Origin: Acholeplasma hippikon | Lineage (GTDB): Bacteria > Bacillota_I > Bacilli_A > Acholeplasmatales > Acholeplasmataceae | Length of the DNA stretch: 64,000 bases | Direction of reading: 5' to 3' | NCBI RefSeq assembly: GCF_900660755.1 | Contig: NZ_LR215050.1 | Coordinates: 434,001-498,000 of the forward strand | Part shown: piece by piece, positions 9,210 to 18,058 of the stretch | Layout of the letters: every line of letters starts with the position of its first letter | Position numbering within the stretch: the first letter of the stretch is position 1 | Program-made: the position numbers and the translations under genes | Notes under the pieces: model-generated | Databases searched by the model: none | Told to the model about the DNA's origin: nothing | What the model saw: the letters and a program-made list of their open reading frames with translations, nothing else

Positions 9210-9506
9210 CTAGCTATTTAATGAGAATATAAAACTTCCCAAAAAAATACCAACTAATAATAAATGTGTCCAAAAGATAATATGTGCAATTATCTTTTTA
9301 GAACTTGTTAATCCATTCAAATGACGGTAACCCATAAACGAAACAATTATTGAACATATAATAAAGACAAATGATAAATAATACATAACTAAATTCATAA
9401 AATCAGGATGTTCATTGACATATTGACCCATCGATAAAAAGACAAACGCATTTACTAAAAAGACAATGAATGATAATGTAATAAAACTAAAATTTTTGTT
9501 TCGCAT
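9210..9506 (-). CDS. Small membrane protein of the mannoside operon
   Basis: A 98-residue protein with three predicted membrane helices (residues about 8-27, 37-58, 72-94) and few charged residues. It has an AGAGG ribosome binding site and lies between the DUF1861 gene and the LacI gene, with a 60-base gap to the former. No family is recognised. Position suggests co-transcription with the sugar genes, but nothing in the sequence shows a transport or enzymatic role. Confidence 0.55.
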   Translation of the reverse strand: MRNKNFSFITLSFIVFLVNAFVFLSMGQYVNEHPDFMNLVMYYLSFVFIICSIIVSFMGYRHLNGLTSSKKIIAHIIFWTHLLLVGIFLGSFIFSLNS

Positions 9507-9566
9507 GATGACCTCTTCTAAACATTTCTACCCTCATTTTATCATGTTTCTAATGAAAAAATAACC

Positions 9567-10463
9567 TTAGAATGGGTTAGTTACCTCAATTGTCTGTATT
9601 TCAGCATCTGATACTCCAACAAATAAAGTATATACTTCATCATTCTTTTTTACTAAAGCTGCCGAAAATAAGACATCTACTAAATCAGGTCGTTTTGAAG
9701 GACCAGGATTAAAGTTATCCCTAACAGCTATTATTTTCATTGGCGATGCTTTTTTGGTTTTAATATCTACCTTAAAAGTCATTGCGTAATAATGTCTAAC
9801 ATTATCTTCACTAAAGTTTGCAATATGACCTAAAACACCAATCGTATGTTTATCAATTAACGTTAAGTGATTTGCCCCACCCCATTCATCATCTATAAAC
9901 TGATCAAATAAAGGTACTTGATCAATAAACTCTGTTGTAACATCCGCTAATGAATTTGCTATATCAAATCCAATTTTACCGCGTCCACCTTTTAATCCTT
10001 GCGGTCTAGAAAAGACTGCAATTCTATGATCTGATAATTCTAATAAGCGCACATCCTTCATTCCCATTGGCGCATCTAAGAATGGCACTAAATGATTCAA
10101 GTCTTTTCCTCTATAAAACTTTGTATACCATTCAACATTTTTTCCCTTAAAGGATACAAAAGTACCTCCAATAATGAACTCACCTTGAATGACAGTAACA
10201 CAAGGATCTTGAAGATTTAACGGTTTCAAATCACTTCTTCTTTGATAAACTTCTCCTACTTTTTCAAAGAATACTGCTTCACTTAGTTCCGAATCTCTTT
10301 TTTCTACACGTCCTAAAATAAGTTCTTTACCTTGATATAAAAATGGTGCACTTGGATTATAAACATCATTTCCATCTACACCTATAAATTTAACTGTCTT
10401 AGGATGGGTTGGAGATTTATCTTTCTTAAATTCTTTTAATAATTCAGTAATTGTCTGTTTCAT
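9567..10463 (-). CDS. DUF1861 family protein (GH130-like beta-propeller)
   Basis: A 298-residue cytoplasmic protein rich in beta strands, with GHIANFSEDNVRHYYAM and FNPGPSKRPDLVDVLFS segments typical of DUF1861. These proteins share the five-bladed propeller of GH130 mannoside phosphorylases and are usually encoded next to one, as here: the GH130 gene ends three bases upstream. The sequence contains an N-P-S-A-P-F motif near the start (residues 31-37) and WGGANHLT mid-way. It may be a glycosidase or phosphorylase subunit, or a second mannoside enzyme; activity has not been established for the family to my knowledge. Confidence 0.7.
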   Translation of the reverse strand: MKQTITELLKEFKKDKSPTHPKTVKFIGVDGNDVYNPSAPFLYQGKELILGRVEKRDSELSEAVFFEKVGEVYQRRSDLKPLNLQDPCVTVIQGEFIIGGTFVSFKGKNVEWYTKFYRGKDLNHLVPFLDAPMGMKDVRLLELSDHRIAVFSRPQGLKGGRGKIGFDIANSLADVTTEFIDQVPLFDQFIDDEWGGANHLTLIDKHTIGVLGHIANFSEDNVRHYYAMTFKVDIKTKKASPMKIIAVRDNFNPGPSKRPDLVDVLFSAALVKKNDEVYTLFVGVSDAEIQTIEVTNPF

Positions 10464-10465
10464 TA

Positions 10466-11512
10466 TTAACCCCTAAAAGGTTTTAGTTTTTGATAGATTT
10501 CATCTAATGAAATTGTCGCTAGACAAATCTTATCATCCGCTGCACCATAATAAATTTTAATTTCATCTGACTCTAAGATGATGCCACAAGTGAAAACTAC
10601 ATTTCCAAAGAAACCATGCAATTCATACGTTTCAAAAGGTGATAAAATTGGTTCACTTGTTTTATAAAGTATTTTTGTAGGATCATCAAGTGAAGTTAAA
10701 AATGCACCTAATTTATAAACAGAATCTTTATTTGCTGCATGATAAATATGCAACCATCCACGATTGGTTTTCACTGACGGTGCCCCACCACCAATCCTAC
10801 CATTTTCCCAATCATTTTCATCAACTGTTAAAAGTATCTTATGCTCTCCCCAATGTGTTAAATCTAAAGAAGAGGCACTCCACATATTTGGATACCCAAT
10901 ATCATTAGGCACAGGGCGATGATACATAAAATATTTTCCATTGATTTTCTCTGGCAAAATTGATACATCTTTATTATCAACAGGCAAAATAATTCCTTTT
11001 CTTTCATAGGAAATAAAATCTTTTGTTTCAATTAACCCCACAGAAACACCATGTTTTGAAACTGCAGTATATGTAATTAAATACTTATCTAATACATGCG
11101 TAACTCTTGGGTCTTCTATACCCCAAGATTCCATTTCTGACTCTGGATAAATCCAAGGTTCTTTATCAACTGTAAAATGAATGCCGTCGTTTGAATATGC
11201 TCTTCTAAAATGCGAAAGCGAAGTTAAGTATTCAACTTTACTTTCTGTATTTTTAATTGTTCTTGAATCTCTAAAATCTAAATTCTTATCATTTTTATCA
11301 ATTAATTTAATTTGTAACTTTTTATTTTCTAATACAGGCACTTTTATATAACCGTCCTCTGAAATTGCGCTTTCTGCAATTCTAAGTAACAATATATATT
11401 GATTATTATATTTAGTTGCCCCACAATTAAATACACCATCAACTTTTAAACTTGGATGTGTTGGTTTTATATCTTTAATTGTGATTAGTGGATTTTGTTT
11501 CGCCCTTCTCAT
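10466..11512 (-). CDS. GH130 beta-mannoside phosphorylase
   Basis: A 348-residue enzyme with the five-bladed beta-propeller of family GH130, which splits beta-mannosides with phosphate to give alpha-mannose 1-phosphate. Key family segments are NCGATKYN, YSNDGIHF, GIEDPRVT (about residues 129-136, with the general-acid Asp), DVSILPEKINGKYFMYHRP (phosphate-binding basic residues) and GAPSVKTNRGWLHIYH. It is cytoplasmic, fed by the ABC importer of the same operon. The linkage (beta-1,4-mannooligosaccharide, beta-1,2, or Man-GlcNAc of N-glycans) cannot be deduced from sequence alone. A GH20 hexosaminidase 7 kb away favours N-glycan fragments, but weakly. Confidence 0.88.
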   Translation of the reverse strand: MRRAKQNPLITIKDIKPTHPSLKVDGVFNCGATKYNNQYILLLRIAESAISEDGYIKVPVLENKKLQIKLIDKNDKNLDFRDSRTIKNTESKVEYLTSLSHFRRAYSNDGIHFTVDKEPWIYPESEMESWGIEDPRVTHVLDKYLITYTAVSKHGVSVGLIETKDFISYERKGIILPVDNKDVSILPEKINGKYFMYHRPVPNDIGYPNMWSASSLDLTHWGEHKILLTVDENDWENGRIGGGAPSVKTNRGWLHIYHAANKDSVYKLGAFLTSLDDPTKILYKTSEPILSPFETYELHGFFGNVVFTCGIILESDEIKIYYGAADDKICLATISLDEIYQKLKPFRG

Positions 11513-11520
11513 AAAGTCAC

Positions 11521-13455
11521 CTACGATACACTTATTCTTAATGTGGTTTGATCAAATAATCCACCCTTTGTATAAACCTTTATGGTGATTGTTTTTGAAC
11601 CACTTGTTGTCTCCAATTGGAATTCATCTGTTTTGAATGTTAATAGTTTCCCATCAAGAATAACTTCATAATAATCAACTGTATCATTTTTATTATTGAT
11701 GACAGTTTGAAGTTTTAATTTAAATTTTTTACTTACTTCAGCATTATTTTCATGACTGATAACACTTAATGTTGCTTGATATGCGTTAATTACTCTATCA
11801 TTAAAGATAACTAACTTATCAGTTTTTGTAAGATTCGCATTCACAGGTAATTCCACAATAATTACTGATTGTTTAGGAGATAACTCTAATTGATAAGTGC
11901 CGCTCACATTTTCTGAAATGATTTTATCTGTCACCTTATCATATAAAGTTTTTGTCCCGTCAACTATATAATTTACAGTTTGATTTGTTTCATATGGATT
12001 ATAAAGTAGATAAGTTTTTTCTTCTTCATTAAAGAAATCACCTTGATTTAGGTCAATTTTTAAGATACCATCTACATTTGTCTTTTCGTATAAAGAGCCT
12101 AGCATCCCTATTGAAGCACCAGAATATATAGAAAAGTCTGTTTGAGCCCATCCATATACCGTTGGATCTCCACCAAACCATGGAGTTTTTGCACTACCTG
12201 ATTTTCTTATGCCTTCATAAGGAAAAATATTATTTGCTAAATCATTAAATTTAATCGTATCTTCACTAAATTCAGAAAGATACATTGTTTCATTTTCATC
12301 TTTTGCATAATCAGGGAAGAAATATCTTGAGTTAGAAATTAAATGATTTAACCATTTACCAACACTTGAAGCAAATCTTGTATCATATTTAACTGTTTTA
12401 GCCATGATAAATGCTGCGGCAAATGAATTCATGCTAAACGCATAGCCACCACCGTCTGTAATAGATCCCATTAGGCCAGAAACAGCAAATCCATTATAAT
12501 TATCATTTAACATCCCCCATCCACCACGTGGAATTGAGTTACCATTAAATACTAAATTAAATAATCGATTTACATCAAAATTTGTATCAAATTCTTGATT
12601 ATATCTTGCAGCTAAATAAGGTGCGAAATATAATAAAATTTCATACATTGGTGAACCTGAATACTTTTTATCAATATAAGTCATTGTATCAATTGCAGCT
12701 GTTTTATATTTTTCATTAGCAGTTAACTGATAACCATAATACATTAATAATGAAATACCAACTGCACTATCTGGTTCTGTCCAAATATTATTTTTATAAG
12801 GTTGCATTGTTTGAAAGTTAAACCCGGTATAATCATAATTATTTTGATTATTCATGACTGTATAAGCTTGATACCAAGATTCAATAGTTGTTAAAGCATT
12901 TTCTCTTAATAAAACTTCATCTTCATATAATAAAGATACTTGTGTAAATAAAATAGCGGGATAAATCATATACCACATTGAAATATTTCTACTATTTCCG
13001 CTTGGATTATTAATAACAACTTTTTCTTCTTGATTGAAAAAGACGTTTAATGCATGCACAAAATTAAATCCATTTTGATTGGACTTATCAATACCCAGTA
13101 AGGACGCACTTAAAACTGCAGCAATACTAGTTACTGCTTCTTGCGTTCCATCTTGACCATTTCTATAATCACCAACATATGCAGCAATTCCATATGTATC
13201 AAATGTTTCATCTTCCCAAATGAGTGGTAAAAATGTACCTGTTTTTTCAAAATCATAAACAAAACTATCATAAAGATGAGCACGCGATTTAAAATCTATG
13301 ATTTCATAATTTTGAGGTAATTCACTTGAAAATTGGTCAATTCTAAATATTGATTTTTGATAGGTAGCCATCTTCTCTAGATTAGAAGATTGGCAAGCTG
13401 TGATGCTTACCAAAGTAAGCACCACAAGCATAACCAAACTGATCTTTTTGATCAT
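11521..13455 (-). CDS. Large surface lipoprotein, helical-barrel glycosidase-like
   Basis: A 644-residue lipoprotein with a leader ending at Cys21 (SITAC). Residues about 60-480 are mainly helical and rich in aromatic and Gly residues (YVGDYRNGQDGTQEAVT; GGWGMLNDNYNGFAVSG; WFGGDPTVYGWAQTDFSIY), a pattern resembling (alpha/alpha)6-barrel glycosidases and lyases. Residues about 480-644 are two beta-sandwich domains. I cannot assign it to a named glycoside hydrolase family. As part of an ABC-importer operon, extracellular trimming or binding of polysaccharide before uptake is a reasonable inference. Acidic residues in the G-D-Y-R-N-G-Q-D-G loop are candidates for catalysis. Confidence 0.7.
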   Translation of the reverse strand: MIKKISLVMLVVLTLVSITACQSSNLEKMATYQKSIFRIDQFSSELPQNYEIIDFKSRAHLYDSFVYDFEKTGTFLPLIWEDETFDTYGIAAYVGDYRNGQDGTQEAVTSIAAVLSASLLGIDKSNQNGFNFVHALNVFFNQEEKVVINNPSGNSRNISMWYMIYPAILFTQVSLLYEDEVLLRENALTTIESWYQAYTVMNNQNNYDYTGFNFQTMQPYKNNIWTEPDSAVGISLLMYYGYQLTANEKYKTAAIDTMTYIDKKYSGSPMYEILLYFAPYLAARYNQEFDTNFDVNRLFNLVFNGNSIPRGGWGMLNDNYNGFAVSGLMGSITDGGGYAFSMNSFAAAFIMAKTVKYDTRFASSVGKWLNHLISNSRYFFPDYAKDENETMYLSEFSEDTIKFNDLANNIFPYEGIRKSGSAKTPWFGGDPTVYGWAQTDFSIYSGASIGMLGSLYEKTNVDGILKIDLNQGDFFNEEEKTYLLYNPYETNQTVNYIVDGTKTLYDKVTDKIISENVSGTYQLELSPKQSVIIVELPVNANLTKTDKLVIFNDRVINAYQATLSVISHENNAEVSKKFKLKLQTVINNKNDTVDYYEVILDGKLLTFKTDEFQLETTSGSKTITIKVYTKGGLFDQTTLRISVS

Positions 13456-13459
13456 TTTA

Positions 13460-14017
13460 TTAACTTAATTCGCCTTGGAAAATAGTAAATGATAACACTT
13501 CTACTTGCGCATCTGCAGCACCAACAGCCCAAATCCAGAATTTACCTTCAATCTTTCCATTATAAGCATCAATAATATCTTGACCGAATTGTGCATTAAT
13601 ATCTGCCATGACAAACTTATTCCATTTCATTCCATTGTCTTCAAATACGTATAAACCCCATTCATGACCTTCAAGTGGATTGTCTGGAACAAATTTAACT
13701 GTCCATTTGAATGCATCGTTTACTTCTTTAATACGAATTGCAACATAAGTTTGTTTAGTTAAATCTAGTTTAACTGTAGGAGACTCTACTCCACCCCAAG
13801 ATTCTGCACCAACTTTAACTACAGTGAAATCACCTTCAGCATTATAAGTTGCTGTACCAAATGCTGACTCATCAGATGTAACTGATCCTGTCCATGTGCC
13901 AATATCCTTAGCTGAGAATTTCTCAACTACCTTTAATGTATCTTGTGTCCCCTGACCACAAGCTACCAACGTTAGCATCGCTAACATAACAACTGCTAAA
14001 GTTAAAATCTTTTTCAT
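13460..14017 (-). CDS. Small surface lipoprotein, carbohydrate-binding-like
   Basis: A 185-residue lipoprotein. I start it at ATG 14017, which has an AGGAG site six bases upstream and begins a normal lipoprotein leader ending LVAC (Cys20). The longer in-frame version would run into the upstream permease gene. The mature part is all-beta with conserved Trp and Gly (WTGSVTSDESAFG, SWGGVESPTVKLDL, KFWIWAVGAADAQVEV), like a jelly-roll carbohydrate-binding module. No catalytic motif is seen. It lies between the permeases and the large lipoprotein and probably captures the same substrate at the surface. Confidence 0.65.
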   Translation of the reverse strand: MKKILTLAVVMLAMLTLVACGQGTQDTLKVVEKFSAKDIGTWTGSVTSDESAFGTATYNAEGDFTVVKVGAESWGGVESPTVKLDLTKQTYVAIRIKEVNDAFKWTVKFVPDNPLEGHEWGLYVFEDNGMKWNKFVMADINAQFGQDIIDAYNGKIEGKFWIWAVGAADAQVEVLSFTIFQGELS

Positions 14018-14039
14018 TTTTTTCTCTCCTTTTTTTATT

Positions 14040-14906
14040 TTAACCTTTGATACCAGACATTTTAACGCCCTCAACAAAGTACTTTTGAGCGTATAATAGG
14101 ATGCCTATGATCGGAACTAAGGCAATGAAACTTGCTGCCATTAGCGGACCCCAAATGATCTCACCGGTCATAGAGTTGAATGAAGCCAATCCTAATTGAA
14201 TCGTATACTTGGCTGGGTCATTAATATAAATTAATTGACCAAGCAAGTCGTTCCACGTTCCCATAAATGACCATAACGCGATGGTAATTAATGCGGGTTT
14301 TGCTAGTGGAATAAAAATGTAAGTAAAGATTTGAAGATAGTTTGCGCCATCTATCACCGCTGATTCTTCGAAATCTCTCGGGAAAGTTTCAAAATACATT
14401 TTTAAGAAGAATATGAATGAAGCACTTCCGAAATATGCAGGAAGAATCAGTGGTGTATAGTTGTCAGTTAAACCAAAAAATGACCAAATAATGAATGTTG
14501 GGATCATTGTCACTTCATAAGGAAGCATCATAGTTGCAAGTAAAATCATAAAAAGTATATTTTTACCTTTAAATCTAAATCTTGCAAATCCAAATGCTAC
14601 TAATGCTGAGACAAAGACTTCACCAAATATTTTTAGCAATGCAATAACAACTGTATTCCACATGTAACTAAAGATTGGTATAGTTTCTAATGCACGACCA
14701 TAATTTCCGAAAAAGAAATGTCGTGGGAAGAAAGTCATTTCCGATGTAATAATTTCTGCTTCTGTTTTAAATGATGTTGAAATCATCCACATGAATGGAA
14801 GGAGCATAGCAATCGAACCTAAGATTAAGAAAATATGCAAGATTACTTCTTTTATAAGTTTTTTTCTAAAATGCGCTTGTTTAATTGTTTTAACTGTATC
14901 TGTCAT
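14040..14906 (-). CDS. Sugar ABC transporter permease (MalG/LacG type)
   Basis: A 288-residue inner-membrane permease with six helices. The EAA loop that contacts the ATPase is visible as EESAVIDGANYLQIFTYIFIP near residues 189-209, and the MalG-type start (FMWMISTSFKTEAEI) is clear. It forms a heterodimer with the permease encoded directly upstream (11-base gap). The operon has no ATPase gene, so a shared MsmK/UgpC-type ATPase must energise it; one candidate is at 36690, although that one looks dedicated to another importer. Confidence 0.88.
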   Translation of the reverse strand: MTDTVKTIKQAHFRKKLIKEVILHIFLILGSIAMLLPFMWMISTSFKTEAEIITSEMTFFPRHFFFGNYGRALETIPIFSYMWNTVVIALLKIFGEVFVSALVAFGFARFRFKGKNILFMILLATMMLPYEVTMIPTFIIWSFFGLTDNYTPLILPAYFGSASFIFFLKMYFETFPRDFEESAVIDGANYLQIFTYIFIPLAKPALITIALWSFMGTWNDLLGQLIYINDPAKYTIQLGLASFNSMTGEIIWGPLMAASFIALVPIIGILLYAQKYFVEGVKMSGIKG

Positions 14907-14917
14907 TATATGCCCCC

Positions 14918-15778
14918 TTAATTCGTATGTACCCAGTATTTACGTGTAATATTCACGATAACTGTAAAGAACATAATGATGATAAATAATACCCATGCAA
15001 GCGCAGTTGCATATCCCATGTTATAGTGGTTAAATGCTTGTTCATATAAATAAACCATATAGAACTCACCCTCACCACCAGCTCCACCTAAAATAAACGC
15101 ATCTGTAAACTTTCTAAATGATGAAATAATACCAATGATTAGGTTATAGAAAATAATTGGTGTCATCATTGGTAATGTAATATACCATGTCTTCTGTAGT
15201 TGAGTTGCCCCATCAATTTCTGCTGATTCATATAATGATGCAGGCACATCTTTTAATGCTGATAAGTAAGTTAGAATACCTCCTCCAGCACCCCAAATTG
15301 CCATAATTAGGTAGGATGGTAAAACCCATTCTGGATCATATAACCAGTTTGGACCTTTAATACCAATCCAGGATAAAGCTAAATTAATCAGTCCATTATT
15401 CGGATCTAAAATCCATCTAAATACAATCGAAACTGCAACCCCTGAAACAATTGCAGGCATATAGTATAAAATTCGATAAATTCCAACTGCTCTAATGTTT
15501 TTACTTAACATTACAGAAATAACAAATGATGTAAAGACGACAAGTGGAATGGAAATAATCGCAAACCTAAATGTAATCCATAAAGAGTGCCAAAATTGAT
15601 CTGCTGAAAATATCTCTCTGTAATTTTGGAGTCCAACCCAATTAATGTTAGTACCTACAATCGACCAGTCGGTAAATCCAATGAATATTGCCGCAATCAT
15701 TGGAAATAAAGTAAATAGAATTAATCCAATAAACCACGGTAATACAAAGTAAAAACCAACTCGTTCTTTATTTTTCAT
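14918..15778 (-). CDS. Sugar ABC transporter permease (MalF/UgpA type)
   Basis: A 286-residue permease with six helices and a start typical of the MalF/UgpA branch (FYFVLPWFIGLILFTLFPM). The EAA-type loop is YESAEIDGATQLQKTWYITLP near residues 184-204. It pairs with the next permease to form the channel. Its gene is three bases from the end of the binding-protein gene. Substrate preference cannot be read from permeases; the operon suggests oligomannosides. Confidence 0.88.
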   Translation of the reverse strand: MKNKERVGFYFVLPWFIGLILFTLFPMIAAIFIGFTDWSIVGTNINWVGLQNYREIFSADQFWHSLWITFRFAIISIPLVVFTSFVISVMLSKNIRAVGIYRILYYMPAIVSGVAVSIVFRWILDPNNGLINLALSWIGIKGPNWLYDPEWVLPSYLIMAIWGAGGGILTYLSALKDVPASLYESAEIDGATQLQKTWYITLPMMTPIIFYNLIIGIISSFRKFTDAFILGGAGGEGEFYMVYLYEQAFNHYNMGYATALAWVLFIIIMFFTVIVNITRKYWVHTN

Positions 15779-15781
15779 ATG

Positions 15782-17041
15782 CTAAGTTCCAATTTTGTTA
15801 CGCATTCCAGCTGCTGCTTTATCAATTAAATCTTCATAGTCAACATCAGGATTTTGTAAAATTGGTAAATATAACCCACGCCATAAATATAAATCAGATA
15901 TTTCAGTCCATACTTCTGTGTATTTCGCTGATCTAGCATGTTCTAATGCATGTTGAATTGTTGGTAATGCTGCTTCTTTATCAGGTGCAATCAAAGGTAT
16001 ATTTTCAATTGTTCCTTTTATTGGAGGTGCAATCTTCCATCTAAAGAATGCTAGCGTTAAAGCTTCTAATGCCTCATATGCTAAATCTTTATCTTTTACA
16101 GATTGACTCATTACAGTTGATGCAGTCCAGTCGAATGGATTTGATTGACCAGTTGGATCTGAAGGAATTGGAGCGTATCCTAATTCAAACTTATCATTTT
16201 CAGGCATTAATGATATTTTTCTTTCAAAATCATCTTGAATACCTCCCATATACATTGCAACTTCTTGTCTTTCAAAGTAAACATTTCTAGCATATGAGAT
16301 TGAATTATATCTAGGAATTAAATTTTCTCTAAAGAGCGTAACTAAATTACCAACCCCACGTTTTGTTCCTACAGAATCTAAAATCACAGTTTTACCGTCA
16401 TCTGCAAGGATATCTCCTCCACCACTCCAGATAAACGTTTCAATATTTGGATTTCCTTCTATAACTGTTGCAAACACACTTTTATTTCGATATTGCTTAC
16501 CAGCTATTTGACGAGAAACCGCAATAAAATCATCCCAAGTCCAATCATCAGTCGCACTTGGAGGTGTAACCTCTAGTGCCTCAAACATTGTCTTGTTATA
16601 GTACACAATAAATGGATTTGCAATCCAAGGAAGTCCCCAATATTTTTCCTTGAAATATGCACTTTTAATAACACCCTCATAATAATCATCAACTGTTAAG
16701 TTTTCACTTTTATCTAGATAAGGCGTTAAATCCGTTATAGCACCTAGATGCGCATACTTAGCAATTAATTCTTGAGTTAACCAGAAAAATTCAGGTGCTT
16801 TTCTTGCTGCAATTTGTGTTGATAACTTGATGTAGTAATCAGATGGGATTGATTGTACTTTTATAACATACTTCCCCTCCGCTTCCTCATTCACTTGTTT
16901 AACAATTGCATTAAACTCAGCTAGCTCAGTTCCAGCTGCCCAAGTTGCAATTGTAAACTCATTCGAAGGTTTACTGTTTTGACATGATATCAAAACAATA
17001 CTTCCAAAAAAGACTAATATAAGTGCCATGAGTTTTTTCAT
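15782..17041 (-). CDS. Extracellular sugar-binding lipoprotein (ABC importer)
   Basis: A 419-residue family-1 solute-binding protein. The leader ends at Cys20 (VLISC). Residues about 28-50 (EFTIATWAAGTELAEFN) and the mid-region with YYNKTMFEALEV, followed by DDWTWDDFI, are diagnostic of oligosaccharide-binding proteins. It is anchored to the outer face of the membrane by lipid, as needed in a cell without a periplasm. It is first gene of the mannoside operon, next to the promoter and operator at 17095-17131. Confidence 0.9.
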   Translation of the reverse strand: MKKLMALILVFFGSIVLISCQNSKPSNEFTIATWAAGTELAEFNAIVKQVNEEAEGKYVIKVQSIPSDYYIKLSTQIAARKAPEFFWLTQELIAKYAHLGAITDLTPYLDKSENLTVDDYYEGVIKSAYFKEKYWGLPWIANPFIVYYNKTMFEALEVTPPSATDDWTWDDFIAVSRQIAGKQYRNKSVFATVIEGNPNIETFIWSGGGDILADDGKTVILDSVGTKRGVGNLVTLFRENLIPRYNSISYARNVYFERQEVAMYMGGIQDDFERKISLMPENDKFELGYAPIPSDPTGQSNPFDWTASTVMSQSVKDKDLAYEALEALTLAFFRWKIAPPIKGTIENIPLIAPDKEAALPTIQHALEHARSAKYTEVWTEISDLYLWRGLYLPILQNPDVDYEDLIDKAAAGMRNKIGT

Positions 17042-17094
17042 TTTAATCCACCACCCCTATTAATTCGTAACTTTACAAATTGTTTTGTAACTAT

Positions 17095-17131
17095 ATTTTA
17101 TGCTTATTGAAATAAAATGTCAACGCTTACA
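17095..17131 (-). promoter_or_regulatory. Promoter with cre/LacI-type operator for the mannoside operon
   Basis: On the minus strand the -35 box TTGACA and the -10 box TAAAAT are separated by exactly 17 bases. The 14-base operator (17118-17131, TGTCAACGCTTACA on the plus strand) agrees at every fixed position with the catabolite-response consensus TGWNANCGNTNWCA and covers the -35 box. Binding by a LacI/CcpA-type protein should block polymerase. Start of transcription should fall near 17089, giving a leader of about 50 bases with a GGGGTGG ribosome binding site. Confidence 0.85.
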
Positions 17132-17204
17132 TCTTGATAAAATATACACTTATAAATAAAAAAGGACGAAACTGAAGTAGTCAATACTTTGTAGACATAA
17201 AAAA

Positions 17205-18041
17205 TTATCTAAACCCTAATTCAGTTCTATACTGTATTGGGGTTTTATATTTTAATGAGTATGCGAGTCTTTCATTATTAAAATATGCTACATACTTTTT
17301 AATAATTTCTAATGGTTTATCACTATGATAAAAATCATACTCATATTTAAGTTCGTCTTTAATCCAACCATTAAGTGATTCAACAATTGGATTATCTGTA
17401 GGGGTTGCTATTCTCGACATTGATCTTTTTATGGTATGATTAAATAAAGAGTTGAAGCCTCTTGAGGTATATATTGCTCCTTGATCAGAGTGCACAATCG
17501 TGTCAAGGTTCATATATCCTCTTTTTTCTTTTTCATCTATAAAGTTTTTTGCAGCATTATAATGATTTATTGGACTTAAACCATAATTACTGCGTCTTAT
17601 ATCGTAGGCTATAATTGTATTATCGAATAAATCAATATATAGATTCCAGTCATATTTACCACTTTTATGAGTGAGTATTGTTGTATCTGTACATACTTTC
17701 TCAAATGGACGACTTGCATCAAAGTCATGTAGTAAATTTGGATAAATCTCATGTTCTTTTCCAGCCTTGTGTCGCTTTATTCTTGCTTTTGAACGAATAC
17801 CTAATAACTTACAACACTTATGACATAAAAGATCTGAAAAGTATCGATTTGTTTTATTTCTAATATACGATGCTCTATGTTTATATCCCCATATCTTATG
17901 TTTAACATAAGTTTCTTTAATTTCTTCTATTAACCATAATCTATTTGCTTGGTATCTGTTTATGATACCTTTTCTTTTTACCCATTTATAATATCCAGAA
18001 CGCGATACACTCATATATAGACATAAGCTTTCAATATTCAT
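17205..18041 (-). CDS. IS3-family transposase OrfB (DDE integrase domain)
   Basis: 278 residues from the first internal ATG. An HTH_21-type segment precedes an rve integrase core with the DDE residues in CTDTTI (about 120), HSDQGAIY (about 187) and VESLNGWIKDE (about 224). The reading frame is open further upstream to the overlap with OrfA, so the natural product is probably the OrfAB fusion made by -1 frameshifting rather than a protein starting here. No disabling mutation is seen. Confidence 0.9.
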   Translation of the reverse strand: MNIESLCLYMSVSRSGYYKWVKRKGIINRYQANRLWLIEEIKETYVKHKIWGYKHRASYIRNKTNRYFSDLLCHKCCKLLGIRSKARIKRHKAGKEHEIYPNLLHDFDASRPFEKVCTDTTILTHKSGKYDWNLYIDLFDNTIIAYDIRRSNYGLSPINHYNAAKNFIDEKEKRGYMNLDTIVHSDQGAIYTSRGFNSLFNHTIKRSMSRIATPTDNPIVESLNGWIKDELKYEYDFYHSDKPLEIIKKYVAYFNNERLAYSLKYKTPIQYRTELGFR

Positions 18042-18058
18042 TTCTTTACTTAATAAAT

